64,000 nucleotides of DNA, taken from NCBI GenBank assembly GCA_028023455.1, contig JAQFVV010000276.1, forward strand, positions 1,225,291 to 1,289,290. Direction: 5' to 3'. The stretch is from Epiperipatus broadwayi (lineage: Eukaryota; Onychophora; Udeonychophora; Euonychophora; Peripatidae). Made by a program: the position numbers and the translations under genes. This document shows positions 1 to 11,944 of this stretch, one piece after another (the first letter of the stretch is position 1; every line of letters begins with the position of its first letter). A model generated the notes under the pieces. That model had not been told where the DNA came from. It saw only the letters and a program-made list of their open reading frames with translations, and made no database searches.

Positions 1-2015
1 ATTCTATATGTTTTTAATCAATTCACTAATAATACAATAATTTTCAGAGAACCAGTTAGAATTTTTTTTTAGTAAGCAATAATAGATTAATTCATCATCA
101 CTCTTAAAAGAATGCTTCTATAAAATAAGAAATTTGAAAATCCAAATTCGCTGGCCCATAACTACTGAAAATTATTGTGAGTTCATAAAGAATGAACATC
201 AAGTTTCTATCAATACATTTAAATAGAGATAATTTTCAAAGTAATAATTCTGTAATCTGTTCAACAATTTGCACCTTATTTTATTTTACATTCTCTTTCT
301 TAAGTATAATATAACCTAATTAAATATATTGTTTTGGGTATAAAAATATTTGTTTCTGTATAGTGATTTTATAATAATCATTTTTTTATAATGTGCAAAA
401 ACTTAATAATAATACATTTTAATTCACAGACCCAATACTTTTAATTCCAATAATTTTGGTCTGGAGCTTTATTAAATTTGTATTAAAATGTGTATTAAAG
501 TCTCCCAAATAAAAATTTGTTTTTTAATAATAGTGATTCAACAACATTATTTAAAACAAAAAGTAAAAGTTTTATATATATGTATATAATATTAAATTCA
601 ATTGCACAAGCCAAATTTAATATTATTGTCTCTTATTAGTTCATCTAGAAATTCTAAGAATGGAGGATGATAAATTAGATCTGACAACAAATCAAATACC
701 AGGCAACTTTTTGGACTCAATAATCTGCTCTTTCACAACAATTTATAGTCACCTACTTATTCAGTCAAACTTACCTTTACTAAAAAATGAGTTTCATTAA
801 AATCTTTATATTCTTTTTGATGCATAACTAGTTCACATAAAAGACCTTTTATACCTTTTATTTACTTCTATTTTTAAAAAAAACATTGAAATATTTATTT
901 CCATTATTGCCGGTGTTTCCTGATTTCTTTCTAATAATATTCTTACTGATAATATAACTTTTTAACACTTTAATAAATAACCTATAGAGTGTGGCCAACT
1001 GAGATGTGAATTTTAGAATATCATATCAAGGAGTTTCTACACTTGTCAAGAATGAATTGCCACAAATAAGACTAATATTTACTGAATGAAACCTCTTCCC
1101 AACTGTAATTCTAAGTAACTCATATTGAGATTTTTTTAATGTAAAATTGCACTAAATACTCTAGGCTATTATTTTCATATTATAAAAAAAACATTTGAAG
1201 TCAAAAACTATTCTATATAAATGTAAATGAAGTTGAATAAATATATATAATCTTTTTATCACATTTATTGCAGAGATGTAGCTAACAGCCAGGTTATATA
1301 ACATTCTAAATATTGTAAAGGCAATATATATATATATATATATATATTGCCTTTATTATATATATATATATATATATATAATAAAGACTATTTGTATTAA
1401 AAATAGTATATTTTATTCCACAACAGCAAAAAAATAATGCTGATTTTATTAGCATCAAAATAAATTAATAAGTAATCAAATGTGTTTTTTTTTTGGCTTG
1501 GGAGTTCATAAAAGATGTGAGTGTTGGATATGTCATAACTAGAATCGATTTAAGGATCTTATATTCCAATCTAACTTGCTATCACTACACTAAACCATAA
1601 TTATTTGTTCTCATCTGGTAATAATTACACTATCCATTATAATTAGTCTGAATTCAATACTTAATTTTTTTTTCTAATGACCCACAATCTAAATTCAAAA
1701 CTGGGTGGGAACAAACTTGAAATGCTGTTTTAGATTTTAGTCAAACTGACATTTGTTATGACAGTAAACCTATCACCAATTCAAGTAACTATTTAACATG
1801 GTCAATAAATGAGCATTTGGCTTTTCTTAATTAAGGGATAAAGAAAGATGGTAAACTATTATAAATTATCATTTATACATCTATTTCTGTGTCTGGTGAA
1901 TAATATTTTCTTTTCTTTCACTGTATTTAAAGGATGCTATTGAAGAAACTTTTGTTTTTCTAAAAAAAATGATAGTCTTAATAAACATAGATGAGATTCT
2001 TTTTATTTGTCTGAA
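1..2015. other. AT-rich DNA without recognisable genes
   Basis: No open frame here resembles a known protein, and stop codons are dense in all frames. The only structured segment is the double (AT)n palindrome listed separately. Nothing supports a gene or an identifiable transposon. Confidence 0.6.
1317..1386. repeat. Two overlapping (AT)n palindromes
   Basis: AAAGGCAAT-(AT)n-ATTGCCTTT (1317-1354) is followed, sharing the CTTT, by CTTTATT-(AT)n-AATAAAG (1351-1386). Each is a perfect hairpin with non-AT flanks that pair, so this is more than simple AT slippage. It could form a cruciform; no coding role is visible. Confidence 0.8.
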
Positions 2016-2171
2016 GGTTTGAAATGATGGTATATTATAAGATGTGATATGTTGGACTATTTCTATCATTTTGAATGAATGTTAAATGTATAGAAAATTT
2101 TTAAACTTTATTTTAACTTTCAAATATAAACAACTTGTTAGTAATAACATACAAATAGACAATACAGGTTA
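2016..2171 (+). repeat. Solo fragment of a Penelope-like element terminal repeat
   Basis: This segment, from the GATGGTATATTATAAGATG stretch through GACAATACAGGTTA, matches the left inverted arm of the PLE at 49.8 kb (49829-49965) with few differences. It also matches the reverse complement of that element's right arm near 50985-51128. No PLE coding sequence adjoins it here, so it is a solo terminal-repeat fragment. A 62-codon minus-strand frame lies across it but is not coding. Confidence 0.75.
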
Positions 2172-4884
2172 AATTCTTTTTATTCTTTAATACTTATTCT
2201 GGCACTGAAACACTGAGATGATGTAAAAAATGTTTTACTTTTTTTTTGTTTAATAAGTAAATACCTTAGTTCATCAATATATAGTATTTGACTACTTGAA
2301 CCATTATCTTTAGGCTATAATAAATTTTGTTAATGGATTTTTAATTATATTTTGAAATCAAAATAGAAGCTTATAAAAATGTTAATATCTATCTAGATGC
2401 ATTTCAAACATTTACTACATTATTAATAACCAATTGATTTTAAATACACAATAATTTACCAGGGATTATAATAAAAAAATAATTACAATAGAAAATAATG
2501 TAAATAAATATCAAATAAGACTTAATAACTGTGATAGTCAAAAATATATTTTAGATATATCAATTATTTTGCCATAATAGTGGAACTCCAGTATCATTCT
2601 CATAACCATGAAAACTGTAGCAGAAGCCTAGATAATAGTGTTGTTTTCCAATGTGTACATATGTCATAATCATAATAGTTTATCCAAAAAAGGATATATT
2701 TTATAAAATAGTAATTTAATTTTAAATCAATTGAGAAACCACATGATAATTGACCATCACAAGTTCTGGAGATAAATTGCTATACTTCATGATCTGTACT
2801 TTAAAATCCAGAATAGAGCTTCTGATTTTCTTAAATATGCTCCATTTGTTCAAATAATCTAGATATAGCTGAGTGAATTAGTTTATCAATATAGATCATA
2901 AAACATTATTCATACAGGAAAATTATAGAAAGTTACAAGAAACTGAGTTGGTTAAATGAATGATGTTAAAAAAATAAGCATGCTAAGGTCACAATTAAAA
3001 AAATAAGCTCATCTTTCATTTTATTACAATGCTATTAATTTAATGCTGGTTTCTAATACTAAAAGTAATATTAAGTAATATCATAAACTTAAATCTTCAA
3101 TTTTTGTTTTAAATGCATCAAATATAGACATAAACATTAGTCAGAATTTTAAAACATCCTCTCATGATGCACATGACCAATGCATGCATTACATAAACAG
3201 GCATGCAATCACATGAAACTCAAACTTTTTACAGCACTTTTTAGAAGCAAATGGCTATTTACATATTTTAATTGAACGAGAACAAAGTTAAAGAGAGTTG
3301 GTCAGAAAACTATCAGTGTGTTGATAATAAAATAAAATTAAGATTGTGGTATTCCATATACTTTATAAATTTTAGCGGCAAGTACCTTCGTTAACTGATC
3401 TCTTATCTTTTATCATATATGTGTGTGTTTTCGTATACTAATAAAAGAATTCAAAATGATTCATCGCTCGGAAGTCTTAAGAAGTTGGAGCACTAGGAGA
3501 GTAGAGTTGGAGCCATGGTTCAGGGATCTTAAGCTTTAGAGTTCATCACTTTACAATTGCAGTAAATCATGTTAGGCCAAAACCAAAGTCATCTTTACTT
3601 TTGTTTTGTTTTTTAAATTTAAAAAAAACTTTAAAAAATGTTTTTTGTTATTTTTTTTTTTAAAAAAATGTATTCATCATTCAGAAATATATTTTACATT
3701 TAAATTATAGTTTACTATTACATTTTACGTCATAGCAAATATCGATGACAGTTAAACAACTTTTAAAAGTTTACTTAATCTACAGAAAATTCCAGGAAGC
3801 ATTAACTTAATATTAAAAATCCATCACAAACATGAAAGGGATTCAAAAGTACATATAATATCCTTTCGTGTCTTTATCGAGAATATCCCTTAGGGTGTCC
3901 GGCCTAACAATTCAGAATGCAACCTCTAAGACTACTTGTTTTTTGTTTGATTTAAAGCACGTTTTTATGACATTAAAGGTTGCCTATTTTTAGAATTTTA
4001 TTATAGTTTTTTTTTTGTTGTTATTGTTTTAATGCAATTAGTATTCTTGGCCAGTAAAAAAAATTAAATGTAATGTATATAAGTGCACAAATGAAGTTAA
4101 ATATTGGAAGCAAGTTTATTAACTCCAAAAAAATCTATTGGTAAGAGATCAATACTGCAACAATTGTGTCTAAGTAACAACAATCCCTATACCTGAAAAC
4201 TCATGGTCGCAGAGCAAGACTTTTTAAAAAATAAATCAAAAATATTTTTTTCTGGATTTTATAATGGATTTTAACTTTTTTCTTCTTTTTAGGATTTTAC
4301 ATTCATCTACGTGAGCATGAATGCACATTATCACCTCTTTTTTAAATATTATAATTATAGAGAGAGAGAGGGGGAGGCTCAAACCAAAATAGAGGGAGAG
4401 ATTACAATACACTAATAAGTGAAATCTTAAACTAGATTCCAAGAGATTTTAAAAGATCTAGAATTAAGGAAATTTATTGGAGTAATTTTATAAGAAAGAC
4501 TATGAAACAAAAAACTGAAATAATTTTAAAAGATTTTTAAAAAATAACATAAGTTGGTTAATATGTATATGCTATGAAAAGCAAAATAATTGTATATCGA
4601 TCTCTTCAGCATTCCACAACAGGAAAGCAGTAAAAAAAAATATCATAATAACAAAACTAGTAATGTTTCAAATTTCTAAAAGGCTTTTTACGACTAGTTT
4701 TTTTTTTGTTTTAAACTTTAATTAAATATAACTAACTACACATTCGCTGGCCCATAATAAAATGGCTGGCTAAGTTGGATATGGATAAATATATGAAAAA
4801 ATCCCTAAAATTATTTGAAACTTGAAATTACAAACTACTAATCACTATACCATGAATTTCTTATATATATATATATATAAAAGA
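2172..4884. other. AT-rich DNA without recognisable genes
   Basis: A short (GA)n tract lies near 4360-4375 and several poly-A/T runs occur. A slightly G+C-richer patch is at 3460-3550, but no frame in it is long or recognisable. I see nothing else supportable. Confidence 0.55.
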
Positions 4885-5229
4885 TGCTGAACTGAGATCA
4901 GACCCATGTAGCTATCTGGCTTGCTATGCTGAGTTTGAAGACATTAACGTGTCTAAAAGATTCATGCTTGCAAGCTGAATAGAAACTGTTTCATAAATGC
5001 TCAAAGTTTGTGTTTAGATCTAGTTTCTTATTCCTGTCTTTCACTGACAATAGCAAATAGCTTGAAATCATGATCTGAAAGTGGAATTAAAGTTAGAGAT
5101 AGTGAATGCTCGCTCTGACGTTTATGTAAACAGAAAACTACGCTTGACGGTGTTTTTGGTAGAACGCCATTTGTTATCATAAATACAAGCATTAGCAAGT
5201 TTTTTAACTTGTGTTTTTTTTTGTTTTGC

Positions 5230-5230
<1 letters not shown>
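4885..5230 (+). repeat. Degenerate hammerhead-bearing repeat (family of 46-47 kb)
   Basis: This is a diverged copy of the repeat unit found twice at 46.5-47.2 kb. It begins with the CTGAACTGAGATCAGACCCA block, contains the TTTAGATCTAGTTTCT block and ends with TTAACTTGTGTTTTT. It is bracketed by (AT)n tracts (4862-4880 and from 5229), as the 46-47 kb cluster is. Its hammerhead core at 5038-5075 has lost the conserved G8 (CTGACAA instead of CTGANGA), so it should not cleave. Stem I still pairs perfectly. A 67-codon minus-strand frame here is not coding. Confidence 0.8.
5038..5075 (+). ncRNA. Inactivated hammerhead ribozyme core
   Basis: CUUUCA (5038-5043) precedes CTGACAA (5044-5050), a stem-II hairpin, GAAA, a two-base-pair stem III and AUC, then UGAAAG. 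Stem I (CUUUCA/UGAAAG) is six Watson-Crick pairs. Substitution of the conserved G8 by A should abolish catalysis. The related copy at 46.68 kb has CCUUCA/UGAGGG, so one pair shows a double compensatory change (C-G versus U-A). Confidence 0.65.
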
Positions 5231-5260
<30 letters not shown>

Positions 5261-5264
5261 TATA
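5229..5264. repeat. (AT)n microsatellite
   Basis: Alternating AT tract with a single C interruption, directly following the hammerhead repeat. Confidence 0.9.
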
Positions 5265-6932
5265 GTAAAGGAATAAAAATATGAGTCAGACTGTATCTTT
5301 ACTCTTAATCTAATTATTGATCATCATTTACAACAGAATAAAAATATAAAACAAAGAAGAACAATCCTAATGAATTATAGCTTCATGTGTAACAGAATGA
5401 AATTAATAAACTAATCTAAAGTGAATATCAATCAATGAATAACAATCTAATACTTAATTCAATATAAATATGATAATAATCTTTGTTATAAATTCATGAA
5501 CTCAAATAACATTTAGAACAAATATAAAACATGCAAAATCATTATTTCAATTTATTCTAAAATATGAGTGTTATTTGCAATAGATTAAAGATGAAGCAAT
5601 GAAACTAAATGTTACTATCTTATAAATAATACTAGATATCTCTTATATAAATCCCTTATAATAAAATGAAAATTATGACAAAGAATTACTCAGATATGCT
5701 TTAATATTTCTTTTGAATCAACACACTGTTTATAATAATACAAAGTTGTACCAAAAATTAGATATTATTTATATTTAAATGGAATAATTCATGGACAGAT
5801 GAAACAATAATTTTAATATGTTCTGCAAATTTACAATATTAATGATAGCTAACTAAATAAATAATTTAATAATTATTTCTAATTACAACTAAATAAAATC
5901 AAATATAATACTAACTCAGCTATATTATTCCACTATTATCAATATACTCTTATTAAGTCAATTATAATAAAACTAATTAAATAATAATACAAAATCAATT
6001 AACCTAACATATGTCTTTACTTTCACCAACTTATAATGCTATAAAATAAAAACAAATTATTAGATAACAGTAAAATTTATAATATCCAATCACATCAATA
6101 TATAAAATAAATTATGTTTATTCCAACACAATTGACAAATCATATCAAATTACTCTTCAGTTTAATAAAGCTAAGTTACTAAGACATTAGACTATAACTG
6201 ACAAAAAATATGAAAATTATTAATGTTTATTATAATAAATATAAATATTAAATTTTAATATCTAAACTGAATTTACAACATACATCAACAAACTTTAAAT
6301 ATAAATAGAGCATATTACTCTAATTTGTAACAGAATAATATATATTGTTATAAACTCTATAATCAAATAAGATTACAATCTTTATGGCTGAACATTATTT
6401 TAATATAATATTCACTTTAATTAATAATAGTTTAAATTAGAATATGTGAACATCTAGTTGCAATGACCTTCACTTATCTTCCAATGATTATTATATTTGT
6501 ACCTTTATCATTTATCATATCAATACACATATAATTTCTATCTTAATATAACTTACTTATTACTAACAAAATAATTACAATAAGCATGTAATTACTTATT
6601 AAATATTTAAGAATGTCAAATCAATTAATTCAGTTCTATATAAAATCTATACCTGGTCAGATAATAAATAATAAATTCTATGCAAAGAAAATATGTAATT
6701 ATAATTCTCATCCATTCTGTGTTTTTATTTTTGAATTATTTTGTAACTATTTCTAATGAATTATGTGATATGACCTATTCATGAATTGTATTTTATTCAA
6801 GTACCATTTACCAATAAATTTCCATTGTAAAATTAAATGATAACCAAACAAGTCTGCTTATTTTAAATTAATTCAAAATTTATTAACAAATGAAGATAAA
6901 TTAAAATGAAATATATATATATATATATATAT
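5265..6932. other. Extremely AT-rich DNA, no features seen
   Basis: Very low G+C throughout, with no frame above 60 codons. The block ends in an (AT)n tract at about 6909-6932 that abuts the PLE terminal repeat. No gene, RNA or mobile element is recognisable. Confidence 0.6.
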
Positions 6933-7072
6933 AATGTCCATTAATTAAATCAAAATTGTAATTATAATTGAAATAACAAATTTAATGGTTTACAAACTAT
7001 TATAAACAATCCTTAAATCTGCTGAAGTACTTTCGGTTATTTTCTTAAACCTGCCTCAACTATCATTAAATT
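6933..7072 (+). repeat. PLE terminal repeat copy A
   Basis: Matches copy C at 8003-8140 in direct orientation over about 138 bp with scattered differences, from AATGTCCATTAATTA to CCTGCCTCAAC. It is inverted relative to copies B and D. Its position downstream of the minus-strand frame makes it the 3' terminal repeat of the PLE. Confidence 0.8.
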
Positions 7073-7174
7073 AAATAAAACAAAGTGGAAGCAAACAACA
7101 TCAATTCAAATCCCACGAATCTCATATTTTAATGTTAGCAGCTTGTCTATTTATAAAATGCATTTTATTCCTAT

Positions 7175-7929
7175 TTATAAAAATTGCCTCTTTAATTTTT
7201 TTTTATTATGTTTTCTCTCTTCATGAAGAATTTTCACATTTTCAAAATCAAATTTAAATTTATATTTACATGTTTTTTCATGATCAAAGGAAACTGAAGG
7301 AGACATTAAATCACCATTATTTTTACTTTTTACACACTTATGTAATAATTCATGCTCTCTCAATCTCTTCTCAATACTGCACCTAAATTCATCTATATAT
7401 AATAGCATACAATCACAAAAAAATTGATATGTGACATTACTTTTCTGCTTGACAGGTATGACATCCTTAGAATTATTGACTAATTTATTAATATTGCTTG
7501 GTACATAGAATGAAGCATTAAACACATTCTTATATATATCCTTAAAAAATTTCACTTGTGGATTTGAAATAAATAAAATACATATCCATTGTTTACTATT
7601 AATCTTCATTTCCTTTAAATTATTATATCTTTTTTTAAATTGACATAAAGTATTGTTTATTTGTTCCATTTTATAACCAACATCAAGCAATTCCTTGGCA
7701 AATATCTCAATATTTTTCAGTTTATCACTTTGGTAACGAGATAATTTTTCATTCCAAAACAAAAAACATCTAAAACTTGCCATCTTATGCATCATTGGTA
7801 TTTTTGATTTACAATTTATATATCCTCTCTTTTGCAGTGACTTAATTATTAATTTATAATTTAATATACTATTATCTCTTGTAATAATTAAATCTAAATA
7901 TTTAATATTTTTGTTTTGTTTTTGAATTT
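7175..7929 (-). pseudogene. PLE polyprotein fragment: post-RT linker and GIY-YIG domain
   Basis: The minus-strand frame opens without a start codon next to repeat B and runs to the stop near 7175. The first part (YLDLIITRDNSILNYKL...) corresponds to the segment after the RT palm, and the methionine at 7795 is internal. A linker of about 100 residues follows. The C-terminal part has the layout of a PLE GIY-YIG endonuclease: VTYQFFCDC, then YIDEFRCSIEKRLREHE, then a His-containing stretch ending KILHEERKHNKKKLKRQ. The canonical YIG reads YID here, so the catalytic motif is damaged. No RT motifs A-C remain. Family assignment is firm; function is lost. Confidence 0.82.
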
Positions 7930-8002
7930 AATGGCAGTTGAGGCAGATTTAAGAAATTAACCGAAAGTACTTCTGCAGATTTAAGGGTTGTTTATAATAG
8001 TT
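7926..8002 (-). repeat. PLE terminal repeat copy B (inverted)
   Basis: GGCAGTTGAGGCAGATTTAAG through GTTGTTTATAATAG is the reverse complement of the inner part of copy A. It directly truncates the 5' end of the coding fragment. Confidence 0.8.
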
Positions 8003-8275
8003 AATGTTCATTAATTAGAACAAAATTGTAATCATAATAAAAATAATAAATATAATGGTAAACTATTACAAACAGTCTTTCAATCCACAGAAATACTTTC
8101 AGTTAATTTCTTAAACCTGCCTCAACTGACATTAAATTTAATAAAATTGAATTAAGTTGTATTTATTGGCAGTTGAGGCAGATTTAAGAAATTAACTGAA
8201 AGTACTTCTGCGGCTTGAAAGACTGTTTATAATAGTTTATTACCAGTATATTTATTATTTTTATTATATATTGTA
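8003..8275. repeat. Hairpin of PLE terminal repeats C and D
   Basis: C (8003-8140) and D (8166-8275) are near-perfect inverted copies over about 105 bp around a short AT-rich loop. The outer pairing runs from AACTATTACAAACAGTCTTTC to the complementary GAAAGACTGTTTATAATAGTT. This foldback resembles a PLE terminal-repeat pair that has lost its coding part. Confidence 0.8.
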
Positions 8276-8785
8276 CCAATATTGAAATTGGCACATGATG
8301 ATTTTGCCTAAAAAATTATTAAATAATAAATAAGTTATAAAAATCTAAAAGGTTTCTTTAAGTAAACAAAATCAGTTTGCTGTCAAAAGTAAAATTAAAA
8401 GTTTAAGAGTTTATTACAGTTTGTTTTTGAAAAAGATATGAATCAAATAGTTTTCCATCATTAGTTTTTGAAATAAAAAGCTACAATTAATTGATTAAAA
8501 GTGGGAAGGGGGTTTTCTTTAGAAAGTTAAACTAAAAGTTTTATAAAAGGAAGTAAAGTTTTCCTTAATTAGTATTTGTAAAAATAAATAATTTAAAGTT
8601 TAAAAAATATAAATCTCTTTTCATTCAAGCTTATTATAATAAATTATATATGTGCGTGCGAGTGTAAATAAATGTATGCATGTTAGAATAATATTAAAAA
8701 AATATAAATGAAAGTTGGAAAGAAATTATATTTGGAAAACACAGCAATGGCTATTAAGTTAAATAACGATTTTAAAAAAAACCAC
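8276..8785. other. AT-rich DNA, no features seen
   Basis: No frame, tRNA or repeat relation is recognised in this stretch. Confidence 0.5.
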
Positions 8786-8862
8786 CAGCGGTGGGCTACT
8801 AATTAAAAATATAAAAACAACACATTTATAAAAGCTACTACTAATTAAACAATCTTCAAAAA

Positions 8863-8896
8863 CGTGTTGTCAAAGGATTAGGAATTTTGACAACAC
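8863..8896. repeat. TGTTGTCAAA inverted repeat upstream of the promoter
   Basis: TGTTGTCAAA and TTTGACAACA flank a short AT-rich spacer, giving a 10-bp inverted repeat about 40 bp upstream of the TATA box. It could be a dimeric protein-binding site or the start of an LTR U3 region. Confidence 0.5.
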
Positions 8897-8933
8897 ATAT
8901 TGCCAGAGGATATTAAAACAAAAACACTCCACG

Positions 8934-8970
8934 TATATAAATAGCCAGATTTTTATCAGACATCAGTTCA
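8934..8970 (+). promoter_or_regulatory. TATA box plus arthropod-type initiator
   Basis: TATATAAATAG at 8934 is followed, 29 bp from the TATAAA T to the A, by TCAGTT at 8963-8968. TCAGTY is the consensus initiator of arthropod RNA polymerase II promoters, and the spacing is canonical. The following ~330 bp is relatively G+C-rich and ends in CTAG|GTAAAA near 9297, a possible splice donor. No long frame follows. It could drive a transposon or LTR transcript rather than a host gene. Confidence 0.4.
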
Positions 8971-9341
8971 GCCTAGTTTCCAGTGACAGTCTTGTTTCAG
9001 TTCAGATAACAGTGCAGTTTATATTATGTATCCAGAAACAGAAATGCGGTGTTGAGCAGCTTTTGGGAATATACACTTTACTTCAGCCCTTTAGTCCAAC
9101 AAGATCATCAAAACCTGCCCATGAAATAATGTCTGCATAACAGCTCAGAAATCCTCCGCCAATGTTCAACTGTCTCCAGGAATAAAACCAATGGATTAGC
9201 ATCAAATCTCTTCAAGAAACATCAAATCTAACTGGTTAGATATACTCCATCAGAAGCAGCCAACAACAAGCAATATCTACATTCCAAAAATCCTAGGTAA
9301 AACATTTTATTGTTCTTTTTTATATATAATAGCCACCGCTG

Positions 9342-10045
9342 TACTTTGTAAATCCTACAGAGACAAGTAATTTGGACTCTATATCATACATAAAATGAAC
9401 TATTGATATGTGTGTTTATGTTTCAAATGCTATGTAATACTTTATTATTATATATGTGAGTGTATGAGTTAATATGTGTGTGATCATTATATCAGTGTTA
9501 TTAGTTAAATTAGATAAATACCAGTGTTCTATTATTAAAATCTACAAGAATATTTAAACTAGTTTAGAAATATTAATTCAAAATATGCGTGTGTTTTATT
9601 AGAATTATAAAATGTTTAAAATTAGTAAATGTTAGTTAATAAATTGTCTTTAAAATTAAACTTTATTTGTCTGTCAATTCTTTTATAAATTCCTTTTACA
9701 ATTCTTTTATGAATTCTTTTAACCACTAATTATGTATAATCTATTAGTGATTACAAACAGCTGAGCTAGTCATGGATATTTAGGCATTGAGTTAGTGGCC
9801 ATTGCTCAAAGCATGTTATTTATTCATTCTTGGATAATTAACTGGCGCCCGTGTTTATACACAAACAAAAAAAGTGCTTTGAACTCTGGTGTTGAACTCA
9901 ACAGTCAAGAAGAAGTTATGTCCTGGAAATGTAACGCTAGTTATATATTTTATAGCTATCGTTTGGGCATACATACTCTCCAAGTATGTTCTTCTCTGCC
10001 TAAGAGGCCAGTGTTTTGATAGCCACATGCAATACTAATTCTTAC
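9342..10045. other. Intergenic DNA with a PBS-like motif
   Basis: A 74-codon plus-strand frame at 9795-10019 has no recognisable homology and is probably chance. Within it, AACTGGCGCCCG (about 9840-9851) contains TGGCGCCCG, the primer-binding-site core of many tRNA-Lys-primed LTR elements. No Gag follows and no second LTR exists in the window, so an LTR retroelement remnant is only a possibility. Confidence 0.3.
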
Positions 10046-10069
10046 AATATATATATATATATATATATT
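10046..10069. repeat. (AT)n microsatellite
   Basis: Twelve AT units framed by ACAATAT and ATATTGT, making a short palindrome. Confidence 0.85.
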
Positions 10070-11919
10070 GTACCGGGTTCTAAATATGTATATATCTATA
10101 TATATCTCTATCTCTCAAACTAACATTTAAAATAAATACACATGATCTGATTATGCTTTATGCAATACTAATTCTTTTAAATTAAATAGGTGATTGTATA
10201 TAAAATTTCACTTTTAAATTCTAAAATTACAATGTATATTTATGTAACATATATGTGTTGTAACACATAAGCACTTTTCAAAATATAAGAGAGTTCAGAA
10301 TATAATTAATCTTTATATAAAAAAAGTATTTAATTGAAATTATATATATATATATCAAAGATGAATCTATCTGTTTATTGATGTTGTTCTAAGAGAATAA
10401 AATAAAAATAAATACTTGAGATTAATTTATAACCACTGAATAAGGAGACAAATACTTAAAATCATAATCACTAAATTACAAAATATGAATTTGAATTTAG
10501 AAATTCATAATTATCTTATAGTTTAAGCAGGAAAAATAAATCTCTACTTAGTTTAAATTATATTACCATTTATATTGATATACTCTATACAGTTATATAT
10601 AAAAAATAATAATAATGATATGTATAATAGCAAATGACCTGAGTAATTGTCATTAAAGATAATATTCCCAAAAGTAATATCATAGTAATGTTTACTTCGT
10701 GAATCATAATTCAATGATATTTTGTTACTCCAGAAAAGATAGAAGTGTTATGAAAATATCTTAAATTAGAAGCACATTTTATTAATTCTGATATTTTCCA
10801 AATGTCCAAATTATTTTTTCATTTAAAAGATATTTGATCTATGGCATTATCACTATGAAAGAATTAGTTTATATTCATGATGATACAATTAAATATGTTT
10901 TCCTTCAGCAAGTATTTGATTTATAAAACATCACAAATGAATAAATGCTAGTTTTATCCATGACAATGCAATGGAAATTGAACAAACTTTTATCTGGTGT
11001 ATAAACAGTTCATCAAGCTCATAGAATTATATCAGCAGGTTAATATAATCTTTCTGTATATTTTTTCAGTTGTTAGCATTTAGATCTTGTCATTGAAAAG
11101 TAGGTAATATATGTTTGTAAAGTAAAGAAACACTCTGATAATTTTTTGAAAATGCTAAGAATTAATTTTCATTCTTTCAATAAATTGTTGCCCTTCGCAA
11201 ATTGTTAATAAATATGTTTAGTTAATGGATGAATACTATTGCATTCACCACATCAATCTATCCATTAGCAATCATATTTTTAAAAATAAATTTTAAAAAT
11301 TATATGAGGAAATAAGTTAAACTTATTTATAGAATTTTTTTAAATGACATAAAAGAAACTATAGCAATACTCCATATTAACTCTTTGGTAAAATTCCACC
11401 CAGCATCCCATAAATAAAAATTTTATTACATAAAGTAATGGCAAATAAAATAAAAAATATATAATTATTATATATAACAAACATTTACATTTTAGAAATA
11501 CAAATGGAAATATACTTTTACACATATTTTTGAATTTAATTTTATGGAAATAACAAATATACTGGAAACATTGAATATTTAAGTATATTATTTGTAATCT
11601 ACTATTATGAATATAGTAATGAAAATATACATGATAAGGGAAAATAATAATTTTATCAAGACTATAAACTTTATTATTTACATATTCATTTTTAAAATGA
11701 ATAAAACCAATTCACAATTGTTTTATACACCATAATTAATAAATATTTTTATTCCAATATTATATGTTGTCATAGCAACATATTCCAACACCTCCCAAGT
11801 TAATATATTCACCATTAAAATCAAACAAGAAGAGAAAAAATAATTTTATGACTAACATTTCATCACATACTGAAATTGATTTCAAATTTCAGAAAGTACA
11901 ATATATATATATATATGTT
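10070..11919. other. AT-rich DNA, no features seen
   Basis: Only short chance frames occur (for example 61 minus-strand codons at 11340-11525, rich in Phe, Ile and Tyr as expected from AT bias). There is no recognisable mobile element. Confidence 0.55.
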
Positions 11920-11944
11920 GTAACGGAATATAATATTCCGTTAC
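11920..11944. repeat. Perfect 12-bp palindrome
   Basis: GTAACGGAATAT and its exact complement flank a single central A, next to an (AT)n tract. The C/G content of the arms makes chance less likely in this AT-rich context. It could be a solo terminal inverted repeat or a dimeric binding site. Confidence 0.7.

Larger units (their letters stand above)
6933..8275 (-). mobile_element. Truncated Penelope-like element with inverted terminal repeats
   Basis: A decayed PLE coding fragment on the minus strand (7175-7929) lies between copies of one terminal repeat. Copies A (6933-7072) and C (8003-8140) are direct repeats; B (7926-8002) and D (8166-8275) are inverted. All share a core such as TTTCTTAAACCTGCCTCAAC or its complement. 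C and D form a compact hairpin with a loop of about 25 nt. PLEs are known for such pseudo-LTRs in mixed orientation. The RT palm is missing, so this copy is dead. Confidence 0.8.
8786..9341. mobile_element. Possible hAT-like non-autonomous element (short TIRs)
   Basis: CAGCGGTGGGCTACTAAT at 8786 is matched by the reverse complement of the right end, CAGCGGTGGCTATTATA, ending at 9341. CAGNGGTGGGC-type ends are typical of hAT transposons. The expected 8-bp target duplication is absent: the flanks AAAACCAC and TACTTTGT differ. The interior is about 40% G+C, richer than its surroundings, and carries a TATA/initiator pair. A diverged LTR or host promoter/first exon are alternatives. Confidence 0.35.

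Noticed and set aside
8786-9341. A confident hAT transposon call
   Set aside because: The 8-bp target duplication expected of hAT elements is absent, so it is listed only as a possibility.
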